Positions 15,282 through 24,071 of a DNA stretch of 35,448 nt are shown here, in pieces. Origin of the DNA: Candidatus Woesearchaeota archaeon (GTDB taxonomy: Archaea > Nanobdellota > Nanobdellia > Woesearchaeales > JAGWAF01); NCBI GenBank assembly GCA_018303205.1, contig JAGVYP010000031.1, positions 1 to 35,448 of the forward strand, given 5' to 3'. A model generated the notes under the pieces. It was not told where the DNA came from, did not search any database, and worked only from the letters and a program-made list of their open reading frames with translations. The translations under genes were made by a program, and so were the position numbers. Every line of letters starts with the position of its first letter. The stretch's first letter is position 1.

Positions 15282-16103
15282 TTGGTAGACTTTGTTTTAA
15301 AAAAGCCACAATCTGTTCGTGATCTTCCTTTGCATACAGAGGATTTCAAGCGAGCAAAGGCTTTTGCAGAGGAAGTGCAAAAGGAATTTGGGAATTTTGT
15401 AAGGTCCATCATTCTTTTTGGCAGTTCTGTACGTCCTGGAGATCTTGCGAAAGAGTCCATGCAGGGAAAAGATATTGATGTGCTTATCCTTATTGATGAT
15501 CTTTCGCTAGAGCTTACAGCTGAGACAAGCCAGAGTTATAGAGTAATTGTACAAGCAATAGCTGCGAGACACTCAAAGCTTCTTCATATTACGACGATGA
15601 AGTTAACGAATTTTTGGGATTATCTGAAAAGCGGAGATCCTATTATGATTAATATGCTTCGTGACGGTATCATTTTGACTGATAGTGGTATTTTTGCTCC
15701 GATGCAAAAATTGCTATACCAAGGAAGGATTAGGCCTACGCAAGAGGCTGTTTGGATTTATTTTAGCAAAGCTCCTTTGACCATAAAAAATAGTCAATGG
15801 CATATCTTACAAGCTATGGTTGATTTGTACTGGGCTGTGATTGATGCAAGCCATGCTATTCTCATGCAATATGGGCATATGCCTCCTTCTCCTTCTCAAG
15901 TTGCAGGATTATTGCGCAGAACTTTGTGCAAGCAAGGAGTTCTTCCCGCAAAGTATGCTGATGAAATGAACGAGTTTTATACGACAGCAAAGAAGATTTT
16001 GCATCGTGAAGTCTCCTGGATTTCTGGAAAAGAGTACGATCAATATTTGAAGAGAGCACAGCAGTTTGTAAAAACCATTGAAGACATCATTGGAAGAAAA
16101 TAA
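15282..16103 (+). CDS. MNT-type nucleotidyltransferase fused to HEPN-like helical domain
   Basis: 273 residues. The N-terminal polymerase-beta-like nucleotidyltransferase has IILFGSSVRPGDL (GS motif, about residue 47) and KDIDVLILIDD (DxD metal ligands, about 66-68). The C-terminal 130 residues form a helical bundle resembling HEPN/substrate-binding domains (WHILQAMVDLYWAVIDASHAILMQYG ... FYTTAKKILHREV). MNT and HEPN commonly form two-gene toxin-antitoxin pairs; here they are one chain, as in kanamycin-type transferases and some archaeal proteins. A clear HEPN RNase Rx4-6H motif is not seen. Start is TTG: an in-frame TAA lies two codons upstream, no ATG fits, and GAGGGAT precedes it. Confidence 0.8.
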   Translation: MVDFVLKKPQSVRDLPLHTEDFKRAKAFAEEVQKEFGNFVRSIILFGSSVRPGDLAKESMQGKDIDVLILIDDLSLELTAETSQSYRVIVQAIAARHSKLLHITTMKLTNFWDYLKSGDPIMINMLRDGIILTDSGIFAPMQKLLYQGRIRPTQEAVWIYFSKAPLTIKNSQWHILQAMVDLYWAVIDASHAILMQYGHMPPSPSQVAGLLRRTLCKQGVLPAKYADEMNEFYTTAKKILHREVSWISGKEYDQYLKRAQQFVKTIEDIIGRK

Positions 16104-16316
16104 GAAAAAGGATTATAGTTCGGTATTTTTATTTCTCTTTTAAAAAAAGATAAAACAAACGTAGAAACAAATAACAAAAAATGTTTTGTATCAACAATAA
16201 AGATGAAAGAAGTGTAGAGGAAAATTAAAACAAAATACTGTATAATATAGAAATGATAAAATAACATAAAAAATTTTGAAAAAAGATAAAAGGAGAAGAG
16301 AATGTGATATGAAAAA

Positions 16317-17579
16317 TTATTTTTTTCTATAGAACAAAATGTATACAAGAGCACAAAAAGCAAAAATGACAACGCTATAGATAAGCAATGCTTTGTATTT
16401 AGAAGCAAGCTCGTTATCTTTTGGGGGAAGAATGATTTCAGAAGCTTCCTCTTTTTTTTCTTCAGAGAGAATGGGAAGAATGGATTGTTCTTCTAGAATA
16501 CCGTCTTTATTTTTTTCGTTCTGATCTTCTTTACTTTTAGAGTCATCTTCAAGAACTTGAACACCTTCGTTGCTCAACAAAACAGTATTTCCTTGGGGCT
16601 TTTCTTCTTGGGATAACGTTTCTTGAACAGCACTCTTTTCTTTTTCTCGAGGAAGAGTGTGTAGGGTTAAGACAGTAGTATAATAATCCAGTCTTTCTCT
16701 TTCTTCAGTATCTGGACCAAATAAAACAAGTTGGTTATGATACTGATCCACAACCCAGAGATGACATTTTTGAAAATCATCTTCAAAAACAGCAAGTTCC
16801 TTAGGAAGAAGTATTTTGGTTATGCGATGAAGCATTTGCCCATCTGAAGAAAGATGAACGAGTTCATTATGGTTAGCGTCTGCCACCCAGAGACTTCCGT
16901 CAGAAGTGCAAAGAGCAATGTCTTGGGGATTGAAAAATCCAGATATTTTAAGGATTTCAGTGCCATCTGAAGTAAAACTGTATAAAGCGTCATCTTTGCT
17001 GTGCAATCCCCAAAGCACATCACGTTGAGAATCATAAGCAAGTTTCTTTAGGGCATATGATGTGCTGATGAGCTCTTTTCCTTTTTCATTGAGTTGGACT
17101 AAGCGATTATTTCCCGTATCCGCAATCCAGACATGACCTTTTGTGGTAACGACCAAATCTTGTGGAAGAACAAATCCTGAAATGCTCATCTCTTCTTTTC
17201 CTTCCTGATCAAGTTTAACAACCTGTTTTGCGTATGCTATCCATACTCCCTGATCAGATGATGCTGCCAAGGCTTGTGGTTGCCTATAAGATTGGCGATG
17301 AAAAGTACTGAGCAAATCACCATGAATCGTGTAATGATAAACTTTATTATTTTCCCTCTCTGCAATCCAAACCATCTTGTTAAGTGTAGCAGTAATACTT
17401 GTTGGCCCTCTGAGATTAGAAATTTGTGTTTCCCTACCAAACTCTTCATTAAGAAGAGAAACTTGGTCAAGCTTTGCGATCCAAACACTTTGCGCATGAA
17501 CAAGAGGGAAAAAAAGTGAAAAGAAGAGAAAAGAAGAAATGAAGAATGACAAAAAAGATTTTATTTTTTCTCGTTTCAT
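16317..17579 (-). CDS. Secreted NHL-type beta-propeller, C-terminal membrane anchor (paralogue 4)
   Basis: 420 residues. Signal peptide (FLSFFISSFLFFSLFFPLVHA), then about six blades with recurring VWIAxxxNNxLxxLxxxG motifs (HVWIADTGNNRLVQLNEKGKE, SLWVADANHNELVHLSSDGQ). A low-complexity Glu/Lys-rich linker follows, then a C-terminal transmembrane helix (LLIYSVVIFAFCALVYILFY) ending RKK, so the propeller is displayed outside and tethered. Start ATG overlaps the stop of the preceding gene (ATGA). NHL propellers bind proteins, glycans or other ligands; the ligand here is unknown. It converges on the nucleotidyltransferase gene across a 213-bp A/T-rich gap without other features. Confidence 0.85.
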   Translation of the reverse strand: MKREKIKSFLSFFISSFLFFSLFFPLVHAQSVWIAKLDQVSLLNEEFGRETQISNLRGPTSITATLNKMVWIAERENNKVYHYTIHGDLLSTFHRQSYRQPQALAASSDQGVWIAYAKQVVKLDQEGKEEMSISGFVLPQDLVVTTKGHVWIADTGNNRLVQLNEKGKELISTSYALKKLAYDSQRDVLWGLHSKDDALYSFTSDGTEILKISGFFNPQDIALCTSDGSLWVADANHNELVHLSSDGQMLHRITKILLPKELAVFEDDFQKCHLWVVDQYHNQLVLFGPDTEERERLDYYTTVLTLHTLPREKEKSAVQETLSQEEKPQGNTVLLSNEGVQVLEDDSKSKEDQNEKNKDGILEEQSILPILSEEKKEEASEIILPPKDNELASKYKALLIYSVVIFAFCALVYILFYRKK

Positions 17580-18766
17580 TTTTTCTTGATCACTCCGAGT
17601 AGAATAAAGAAAATAAGAAGGATAAAGAGAGCTGCTAAGCCAATCCAGTAAGGAGATAACGTGTTCCAGGAAAAAGAAGATGTATCTTTTTGCTGTGTTG
17701 GTAAAGAAGGAGCAAGAGAAGTATTGGTCCTATTTTCTTGTGCTTGTTCTTGTTTCTCTTCAGTTTTATCTTCAGGAGTTTCTTCAACATCTTTTTTTAA
17801 GGATGGACTCTTTTTTATGGACTCTTTTTTTGGTGAGGTTTGTTTGGGAGAGGGAACAACAAGAGGAACAAAAGAAGGTTGCACAACAGAGATATCTCCT
17901 GGATAAGGAATTTCATCTAGGGTTAGAATGATTTCTCCTGTTTTTTTAAATTGGTAAACCAGAGTGTCTGCAATAACCCAGAGTGTTGAGGTTGCAGGGT
18001 CATAACTTATTTTTTTAGGATTGGAAAGCACGATCTCATTGATAAGGTGTATTTCAGTGCCTTCTGCATCAAGGTATACAATTTTTCTGCTGTCTTTGTC
18101 TAATAAAAAAACTCCCCCGTCAGAAAGAGGTGCAAGATCGCTAATTCTTCTATAACGATCGATAACAAAGAGCGTTTCACCTTGAGCATTGACTCGTGTT
18201 AAGGACCGTGTTGTTTCATCTGCAATCCAGGCTCCATCATCAAGAGTAGGGGCAATCACATCTACATCTTTGAAAGGAAGTGAAAATTGTTTTTCTCCAG
18301 AGGAGTTCATTTTGGTAACTGCATCAGCATCTCCTACCCAAAATCCGTTTCTGGCTTCTTCTAGGATGCTAGGGATGCGAAATCTTTCCCAGCGTTGTTG
18401 TTCTTTTCCCTCCTGATTCAAATAAAGGATAAGACCATGGGAGCCATCAACGATAAGTACACCCTCTTGATAAGGTGCAAGATCAACGACACCTACAGCG
18501 ACAGGGATTTTGGTTATAATACGTGCTTGCGAATCATACGCAACGATCTGTTGTTCTCCTTTGTCTAAAACCCATGCTCCCCCCTCTCTTGTTGCAACAA
18601 TCTTATCTGGAAATGTAAGATGCCCATCTTTATACAATAATTTTCCTGTTGCGTCAAAAAGATAGCCATTTCCTTTTTGATAATCAATGATCCAAACATC
18701 TCCTGAGGAAGCAGAGACAAAAGGAAGGAAAAGAAAAAAAAGGAAGAAGAGTATTTTTTTGTTCAT
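17576..18766 (-). CDS. Secreted NHL-type beta-propeller, C-terminal membrane anchor (paralogue 3)
   Basis: 396 residues. Signal peptide ILFFLFFLFLPFVSA, then blades marked by DVWIIDYQKGNGYLF, GAWVLDKGEQQIVAYD, GFWVGDADAVTKMNSSGE, GAWIADETTRSLTRVNAQGE and GVFLLDKDSRKIVYLD. A Pro/Ser/Lys/Glu linker (about residues 295-360) precedes a transmembrane helix (WIGLAALFILLIFFILLGV) and KKK. It has its own TATA box (ATTATAAAA, 26 nt upstream), so it starts a second transcript that continues into the next propeller gene by a 4-bp overlap. Clear paralogue of its three neighbours. Confidence 0.85.
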   Translation of the reverse strand: MNKKILFFLFFLFLPFVSASSGDVWIIDYQKGNGYLFDATGKLLYKDGHLTFPDKIVATREGGAWVLDKGEQQIVAYDSQARIITKIPVAVGVVDLAPYQEGVLIVDGSHGLILYLNQEGKEQQRWERFRIPSILEEARNGFWVGDADAVTKMNSSGEKQFSLPFKDVDVIAPTLDDGAWIADETTRSLTRVNAQGETLFVIDRYRRISDLAPLSDGGVFLLDKDSRKIVYLDAEGTEIHLINEIVLSNPKKISYDPATSTLWVIADTLVYQFKKTGEIILTLDEIPYPGDISVVQPSFVPLVVPSPKQTSPKKESIKKSPSLKKDVEETPEDKTEEKQEQAQENRTNTSLAPSLPTQQKDTSSFSWNTLSPYWIGLAALFILLIFFILLGVIKKK

Positions 18767-18787
18767 AAAGAAGAGAAAAGAAAAGGT

Positions 18788-18796
18788 ATTATAAAA
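18788..18796 (-). promoter_or_regulatory. Internal TATA box in the propeller cluster
   Basis: ATTATAAAA (minus: TTTTATAAT) centred 26 nt upstream of the ATG at 18766; splits the four-gene array into two transcripts. Confidence 0.5.
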
Positions 18797-18846
18797 AATG
18801 TTATGGTTATAGCTCTATAGAAAAGATTTGACAACCTAAAATATCA

Positions 18847-18870
18847 CAAAAAAAAGATAAAAAAATAAGG
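18847..18870 (-). terminator. T-rich terminator after propeller 2
   Basis: On the minus strand, just after the stop codon, runs of T (TTATTTTTTTATC then TTTTTTTT) fit an archaeal oligo-T terminator. The internal promoter follows it. Confidence 0.45.
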
Positions 18871-18873
18871 AAA

Positions 18874-20217
18874 TTATTCCTTCTTCTTTCGCAGCATCAT
18901 TCCGCCAAGGAATGCAAGCACGAGCAAGATCAAGAAGGTAACAACCAAGACAGCAATGATTTCAGAGTTCTTATCTTCTTGTGCAACTGGCTGTTTTGTT
19001 ATGATTTCATTCATGACTTGTCTTTGCTCTGCTACTTGTTGTCGCAATTGAGTTACTTCTTCATTCATTTCTTCTTCAGCATAATCAGGAGCTGAAACAG
19101 GAGCTGATCTTGTTTCTTCCCTCGTTGTTTCCTCTGAAGGAGGTACTTGCTGGGGAGTACGTGTTTGAATACTACTCATGTCTCTGCGCTGTACTGCTGA
19201 TGAGCTTGCCCTCATGTCTTGGTAGGAAGTACTTGAAACAGAAGGCGCTGGAAGACTTGTGGGGATATAGGATGAAGAAGCTCCCAGATCAAGTGCGATA
19301 TCACTAATAGGCTGATCAAAAGTGATGACTAATTTTACTTTACCTTCCTTAGTAAGTCTCCAAAGATCTTCTTTGTCAACAACAAAAAGATCATTGGTTG
19401 CATGATCTACAAAAATCTCTTTGGGAACACCAATCTCAGAATTGATAATGTCATTCTCGAGATGTTGACCAAAAGGACTAAATTGCATAATCTTTCTATC
19501 AAGAGTATTGACAACCCAAAGATTTCCGTTGCTATCAAAAGCTGTTGCATACGGTTGACGTACTCCAAGAGTATAACTTTGAAGCACATAGCCTTGCATG
19601 GAGAATAATTTGACAACACTGTTGTCAGTGTCAGCTACAGCAATCATACCGGTAGGCTGGTAGATATCAATATCTTTTGGATTTTTGAAACCAGAGATGC
19701 GGTACAAGGGTTTTCCGAGAAGATCATATTTTACAAGGTCATATCTTCCTACAGCAACAAGAGTATCGTCTCTTTCACTATAGGAAACATAGCGTGGAAA
19801 TTGAATACCATCTACTCCTGTAATTTTAAAAATGACTCTTCCAAAACTGTCTAATTTTATTATAGCCTCTGCGTCAGCAACCCAGATGTTTCCATCTGCA
19901 TCTACTGTAGAATCTAAAGGCCATGAGAAGTCTGGATTATAAACAGATTCTGGTCCAACATGTACGGGAATGGTACCTGAAGGTGTCACAATAAGGAGTT
20001 CCTTATTTTCAGAAATGAGTACTATTGCATTTCCTGTATGAGGATCAACCGTTACGCTTGAAGGATTGTCCAAGTCTCGCACGACAAAATTTACCGTGCC
20101 TCCATCATTCAAGTTGGTAAGTTCTCCTTGAACTCCGCTTGTTGCCCAAAATGTTGCTTGCGCTATACTCGTAAGCATGAGCATCATGCTTATTAATGTA
20201 ATGAATAGTTTTTTCAT
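18874..20217 (-). CDS. Secreted NHL-type beta-propeller, C-terminal membrane anchor (paralogue 2)
   Basis: 447 residues from ATG 20217. The track begins at TTG 20226, but GGAGGT (20226-20231) sits 8 nt before the ATG, so the ATG is preferred. Signal peptide LFITLISMMLMLTSIAQA. Blades include NIWVADAEAIIKLDSFGR, MIAVADTDNSVVKLFSMQG and NLWVVNTLDRKIMQFSPFGQ. A Ser/Thr/Gln-rich linker and a short coiled coil (EEEMNEEVTQLRQQVAEQRQVMNE) precede the transmembrane helix IIAVLVVTFLILLVLAFLGGMML and RKKKE. The coiled coil suggests oligomers at the membrane. It follows the preceding gene by 5 bp, in the same operon. Confidence 0.86.
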   Translation of the reverse strand: MKKLFITLISMMLMLTSIAQATFWATSGVQGELTNLNDGGTVNFVVRDLDNPSSVTVDPHTGNAIVLISENKELLIVTPSGTIPVHVGPESVYNPDFSWPLDSTVDADGNIWVADAEAIIKLDSFGRVIFKITGVDGIQFPRYVSYSERDDTLVAVGRYDLVKYDLLGKPLYRISGFKNPKDIDIYQPTGMIAVADTDNSVVKLFSMQGYVLQSYTLGVRQPYATAFDSNGNLWVVNTLDRKIMQFSPFGQHLENDIINSEIGVPKEIFVDHATNDLFVVDKEDLWRLTKEGKVKLVITFDQPISDIALDLGASSSYIPTSLPAPSVSSTSYQDMRASSSAVQRRDMSSIQTRTPQQVPPSEETTREETRSAPVSAPDYAEEEMNEEVTQLRQQVAEQRQVMNEIITKQPVAQEDKNSEIIAVLVVTFLILLVLAFLGGMMLRKKKE

Positions 20218-20222
20218 AAGAT

Positions 20223-21653
20223 TCAACCTCCTTGATAGGGTGCTACTGATTGTTTTTGCATTTCCTGAACACTAGGAATAGGAGATAAGGTTCTCAAGTC
20301 AATGAACGGTTCTTCGTAAGGAAGGAATCCTGCATAAAAACCAAGAGCCTCATAGCGTGATGCACATTCTGCCATAAAAACATGGGATCTTACCAATTGT
20401 TGGTAGGGCGAATATCTGAAGGGTTCTCTTCCTCTGCTGAGGAGTTGCTGACAATAGTTGAACAGTGCTGCAGAAACACTATCTTGAGGAGTATGGAGTG
20501 GATAAGGATTTATACGATAATCATATGCTTTAAATACAGCGAGATTTGCAGGACTTCTCATATATTCTCGTAAAGAACTTCTCAGTACACCTTTATCCCC
20601 TCCTGTATCTGACTCAGTGATGGTTACAGGTTCAAAAAGAGGAGTTGATACTCTGCTCGGTATTTGTGGCCTTGATAAATCTTTTACTGTAGGAAAATAA
20701 GTGTTAGAAACTGCTGAGTTTTTACTAAAATCAAAAGCGATATCACGAGGATAAAAAAATCCTGCCATATTATGGACCATTACACCTCCATCAACAGTAT
20801 ATCTTTTAAGTGTTCCCCGATCATTGGTTGAGGTAGCTAGCCATAAATGCCCCTGTTGGGGGTCAATAGCAATAGCATGAGGATAGTCTATTCCTTCTGA
20901 GATGGTTTTGAACAAAACTCCGCGCTCATCTATAAAGTGAACTTGTCTATTGAGCTGGTCAAGTACTGCAATTCCTCCAAAAGGAATATTGAGTGCGATT
21001 TGTTTTGGGCTTCGCACAGGCGTTCTGCTTAACACTTTGCCATCAGGAGCTAAGCGTAAAATTTCAGAATGCCATACGTTTGCAATCCAGATTTCTCCTG
21101 TGACAGGATCTACTTGAATATCTTCTGCCCTATTCACCATGCCTCGAAATTCTTGGACGACAGTACCTGCTTGATCGAGTTGGTAAATCTTGTCTCTTCC
21201 TCCTATCCAGATATCACCATTGACAGGATTAACATCAACAGAGAGAGGGAAGCTCAATTCTGTTTTCCAGAGCACAATCGCATCAGGAGTTACTCGTGCA
21301 ACCTCATTCCTTCCTTGGTCAATGACAATAGCTGAATCATCTAGAGGGTCAATAGCAATCTTGGTTACTGCACTAAATCCTTCCATGACAAATTCTTCGT
21401 CCATAGAAGAAGGATCAAGACGATGCAATGTTTGACTTGCCAAGTCTGCAACCCATACTCTTCCGTGAGTGTCAACAGCAACAGCGTAAGGTCTTCGCAC
21501 ATCCATATTTCTTCCTAAGTACTGCACTCCTGTATCATCTACAAAAAACTTAGCTACTCCCCTGTAAGAATCTGCTACCCAAACTGCATAGTTTGCAGAG
21601 ACAGGGACTACCAAAAGGAGAGAGAGAATGAATAAGACCATCCATAAACGCAT
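20223..21653 (-). CDS. Secreted NHL-type beta-propeller with C-terminal helical domain, no anchor (paralogue 1)
   Basis: 476 residues. Signal peptide MVLFILSLLLVVPVSANYA, then a six-blade-like propeller with AVWVADSYRGVAKF, RVWVADLASQTLHRLD, DIWIGGRDKIYQLDQAGT, EIWIANVWHSEILRLAPDGK, GIAVLDQLNRQVHFIDERG and HLWLATSTNDRGTLKRY. The C-terminal 130 residues differ from the paralogues: helical, with two Cys (FNYCQQLLSRG, MAECASRY), ending in a Pro/Gln tail without a transmembrane helix. This member should be secreted or held by its anchored neighbours. First gene of the operon, with a TATA box at 21711 and GAGGTG just before the ATG. Confidence 0.84.
   Translation of the reverse strand: MRLWMVLFILSLLLVVPVSANYAVWVADSYRGVAKFFVDDTGVQYLGRNMDVRRPYAVAVDTHGRVWVADLASQTLHRLDPSSMDEEFVMEGFSAVTKIAIDPLDDSAIVIDQGRNEVARVTPDAIVLWKTELSFPLSVDVNPVNGDIWIGGRDKIYQLDQAGTVVQEFRGMVNRAEDIQVDPVTGEIWIANVWHSEILRLAPDGKVLSRTPVRSPKQIALNIPFGGIAVLDQLNRQVHFIDERGVLFKTISEGIDYPHAIAIDPQQGHLWLATSTNDRGTLKRYTVDGGVMVHNMAGFFYPRDIAFDFSKNSAVSNTYFPTVKDLSRPQIPSRVSTPLFEPVTITESDTGGDKGVLRSSLREYMRSPANLAVFKAYDYRINPYPLHTPQDSVSAALFNYCQQLLSRGREPFRYSPYQQLVRSHVFMAECASRYEALGFYAGFLPYEEPFIDLRTLSPIPSVQEMQKQSVAPYQGG
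20226..20231 (-). promoter_or_regulatory. Strong Shine-Dalgarno inside the preceding gene's last codons
   Basis: GGAGGT (read on minus) 8 nt before ATG 20217. It also encodes the final Gly-Gly of the upstream propeller. It is among the few strong internal ribosome sites here, as expected for a downstream operon gene in a mainly leaderless genome. Confidence 0.7.
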
Positions 21654-21710
21654 GATGCACCTCTTTTTCTGAACCCCTGTCTAGCCTTATACTTCTTCCA
21701 GGATTAGCAT

Positions 21711-21718
21711 ATATAAAT
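21711..21718 (-). promoter_or_regulatory. TATA box of the propeller operon
   Basis: ATATAAAT (minus: ATTTATAT), about 61 nt before ATG 21653. Predicted leader is about 35 nt, carrying GAGGTG (21658-21663), so this transcript is not leaderless, unlike most here. Confidence 0.55.
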
Positions 21719-21793
21719 CTTTTGGTTACTCCTGACGAGGAAAAAAAGAAGAGGTTTTCTGTAAAGAATAAGAGAGCTGAATATCAGTTAAAT

Positions 21794-21904
21794 TAGGTAT
21801 GAGCACTCCTGCCTTGGAGTATTGCCAAAAAAACAGCCGATTCATGCAGTTCGATTTTGGCAAGAGTTGCGATGGAACGAGCAGTAAGCCTCCGTGACGA
21901 CCTA
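21794..21904 (+). ncRNA. Structured element copy C (candidate RNA family)
   Basis: Basal pairing TAGGT / ACCTA, CAC / GTG and GGAG / CTCC, with an expanded bulge ending in CTT. P2 is TTGCCAAAA / TTTTGGCAA (9 bp) with an inner loop containing GATTCATGCA. P3 is TTGC / GCAG (one G-U) with loop GATGGAACGA. The lower stem is weaker than in copies A and B. It lies in the 541-bp gap between two minus-strand genes, in antisense orientation to both, so it is not a leader of either. Confidence 0.58.
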
Positions 21905-22023
21905 CTATAAAAAAAGAAGAGAAAAATAAAAAGGTAAAATAAACATAAAAAATTTTGAAGAGGATAACAAAAAAGAAAAAATTTGTCTAAAGAATAGTTT
22001 TGGATGTTCAGATCAGTTTCTTT

Positions 22024-22229
22024 TGTCAAAAACCACCAATCATAGATTGATGGCATGTCGCGACATGCCACTATCAAAAGTGGTTCATCAAAAATCGGTA
22101 AGATTTTTGAGTGTGCTCAAAAATGCATTGCATTTTTGACATTTGAGCATGCTCAAAAATTTTTCACTGTGTATAGTCCATTGGCTTCCTGCTACTAGTC
22201 AGAGACTAGTGGAAAATTTTTGACATTTT
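22024..22229. repeat. Palindrome-rich MITE-like element, copy 2
   Basis: Left end TGTCAAAAACCACCAATC and right end TTTTTGACATTT match copy 1 (3990-4139). It is about 55 bp longer, through an added segment with palindromes TCAAAAATGCA/TGCATTTTTGA and a variant TTTTTGAGTGTGCTCAAAAA. Internal TTTTTGACATTTGAGC reads like a duplicated terminus, suggesting a nested or recombined copy. The right end runs into the SGNH hydrolase gene and supplies its last codons and stop. Confidence 0.75.
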
Positions 22230-22839
22230 CAAGCCAGGTTTTAATCTGTGAATACATAAAGTCATACCCTGCCTTATTAGGATGCACACCATCTTCTAAA
22301 AATAAGGTATACTTTCGCTTATGCATTTTCTTAAACATGTCTAAAAATAAAACTTTTTCTTTGGAACAGCATTCTTTGACGATCTTATTGAAAAATGCAA
22401 CTCTTTTATTCGTGAAAGAAGTTTCTTCATAAGGTAGTGTTCTTGTTTCGTCAACAGGAGGAAGACCTATACACCCTAATTGAGCAGGGTAACTTTTCGC
22501 CTTTTTGAGAAGTGTTCTCATATTTTTTCTAAAAGTTTCTTCTTTCATTCTTGGATTTTTCTGTTCTGGCATGCCGTCCCATTTACAATCATTACTTCCC
22601 ATAGCGATAAGAATGATATACTGATCTGAAGGTCTTTTTAGTTTGATCCTTGCTTTGCATTCAATATCAAAACGTTGAAGAAGGTCTTGGGAAGTATTTC
22701 CAGGAATGCCGAGATTATATACTGCATGATATTTATCTTTTGCTTCAAAAAATTCTTTAAGCCTACCACACCATCCATAAGAAGGAGTTTCTCCTCTTCC
22801 AAAAGTAATGCTATCTCCAAAGCAGAGGATTCCAAACAT
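22195..22839 (-). CDS. SGNH/GDSL-family hydrolase
   Basis: 214 residues with all four SGNH blocks: GDSITFG (Ser nucleophile, block I), NLGIPGNTS (Gly, block II), AMGSNDCKW (Asn, block III) and LEDGVHPNKAGY (Asp and His, block V). Predicted esterase/lipase/acyl hydrolase; there is no signal peptide, so it is cytoplasmic. The final residues (NVKNFPLVSD) and stop are encoded by the end of MITE-like copy 2, so the original C-terminus has been replaced or extended. TTAATAAA lies 26 nt before the ATG. The substrate is not readable from sequence. Confidence 0.9.
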   Translation of the reverse strand: MFGILCFGDSITFGRGETPSYGWCGRLKEFFEAKDKYHAVYNLGIPGNTSQDLLQRFDIECKARIKLKRPSDQYIILIAMGSNDCKWDGMPEQKNPRMKEETFRKNMRTLLKKAKSYPAQLGCIGLPPVDETRTLPYEETSFTNKRVAFFNKIVKECCSKEKVLFLDMFKKMHKRKYTLFLEDGVHPNKAGYDFMYSQIKTWLENVKNFPLVSD

Positions 22840-22905
22840 GAAGAAAATAAAACATTTCCCTTAATAAAACTTGCTAGCAAGGTGTTAAAAAGAGATAAGA
22901 CAAAA

Positions 22906-23763
22906 TTACAGAAAAAAATAAAGCAGATTTCCTGTCCAGAGTGTGAGAAGAAGTGTAATGAGAAATGCGGGAACAAAAGGCATGCCTTCTTTGATAGTTA
23001 CCTTTTTTATTTTTCCTTTACGCGCGTATTGTTGTAAGAGTGTAAGATCTTCTTTGCTGAGTCCTGTCTTGGTTTTACTCACAATAATCTTGTTACTTAT
23101 TTTGATATCTTCTTTGATCCAGTCTCCTTCAGTAAGTTTTGAAGGATGTACTATTTTATAGAAACAAAGCGCATCCAGTGTGATCATAAAAACATAAAGA
23201 TACGTACTGGAAATCACCAGGAAAGCTAGGAGAAGAAGAGCAACAGGGGTTTTGCTCCAGAAGGAGAAGAGGAGAAGAATAACGCTAATGATCAGTGCAA
23301 GGATTCTGAAAAAAACAATTTTTTTCTGAGAAAGAGCATGTTTGAAAAAGGTTAGAAAAGATTTTCCTTTTTTTACTGCTGCTAGGAAGCTCCACAATAG
23401 ACCGTAGATACTTCCTACTGCAAGAAGGTTGATAAGAAAGCTGAGCATGATTTGGTCATCGTTGAGATTAACACCTAATAAAGAGCCGAGCGCCATGAGC
23501 ACTTTGCTATCCCCTCCACCCCATTGTCCGAGATAAAAAAAGAGTGCGCCAAGAGCAAAGAAGAGAACAAAACCTGCAACTCCTTCAAAGAAGTAATGCC
23601 AATCAGTAGTGACAAGAGAGTACAAACAACGTAATCCAAGGCCAAGGATCATCATGCCATAAGAAAGATAATCAGGAACTTCTCTTGTCTTGAAATCTGT
23701 AATTGAACCCAGGAAGAGCATGATAAAAGCTAAGCTGAGCATGAGAATCGTGAATGGTTCCAT
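22906..23763 (-). CDS. Archaeal prepilin/preflagellin peptidase (A24 GxGD aspartic protease)
   Basis: 285 residues, with at least six membrane segments. Catalytic aspartates: the first in GSITDFKTREVPDYLSY (about residue 23), the second in the GxGD-type QWGGGDSKVLMALGSLLG (about 85). This fits FlaK/PibD-type peptidases that clip type III signal peptides of archaeal pilins and archaellins in the membrane. The C-terminal half has a cytoplasmic loop (TEGDWIKEDIKISNKIIVSKTKTGLSKEDL) and a final hydrophobic helix. A likely substrate is the pilin-like protein at 6991-7476. GTATATAAG lies 26 nt before the ATG. Confidence 0.9.
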   Translation of the reverse strand: MEPFTILMLSLAFIMLFLGSITDFKTREVPDYLSYGMMILGLGLRCLYSLVTTDWHYFFEGVAGFVLFFALGALFFYLGQWGGGDSKVLMALGSLLGVNLNDDQIMLSFLINLLAVGSIYGLLWSFLAAVKKGKSFLTFFKHALSQKKIVFFRILALIISVILLLFSFWSKTPVALLLLAFLVISSTYLYVFMITLDALCFYKIVHPSKLTEGDWIKEDIKISNKIIVSKTKTGLSKEDLTLLQQYARKGKIKKVTIKEGMPFVPAFLITLLLTLWTGNLLYFFL

Positions 23764-23825
23764 GAAAAAATATCTTTATCTTAAGTATATAAGCTTTGTC
23801 GAATAAGATTTTGTTGAAATGTTCC

Positions 23826-24011
23826 TCAGTCTTTTTGGGAAGTGGTAAGCCTTGTTTTTTGGCCAGTGACCATATCTATACTGTATAAATCAAGAGTAGT
23901 AGAAGTTTCTCTTGCGTCCAATAATTTATTTCCTTGCTTATACCAAGCTAATCCGTTAGTGTCAAAATTAGAGTCAGATCCTCCAGGAATTAAGTGTTTG
24001 ATCTGTTCCAT
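23826..24011 (-). pseudogene. TolB-like propeller fragment (one PD40-type repeat)
   Basis: 61 residues. LAWYKQGNKLLDARETSTTLDLYSIDMVTGQKTRLTTS reads as a single TolB/PD40 blade of the kind repeated in the two following genes, without signal peptide or further blades. A TATA-like TTAATATAC lies 27 nt upstream and is shared with the divergent gene, so it could be expressed. I read it as a remnant of a propeller gene; a real small protein is possible. Confidence 0.5.
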
Positions 24012-24071
24012 CTCAGTCCATAGAATAGAAATGTTAATATACTAGTTGATTCGTTTTTAGAGCAGAGAGGT

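Noticed and set aside
2273-21904. Riboswitch or tRNA-like identity for the structured element
   Set aside because: Copies have no fixed position relative to a downstream gene (copy C is antisense to both neighbours), and there is no T-loop/anticodon arrangement or CCA end.
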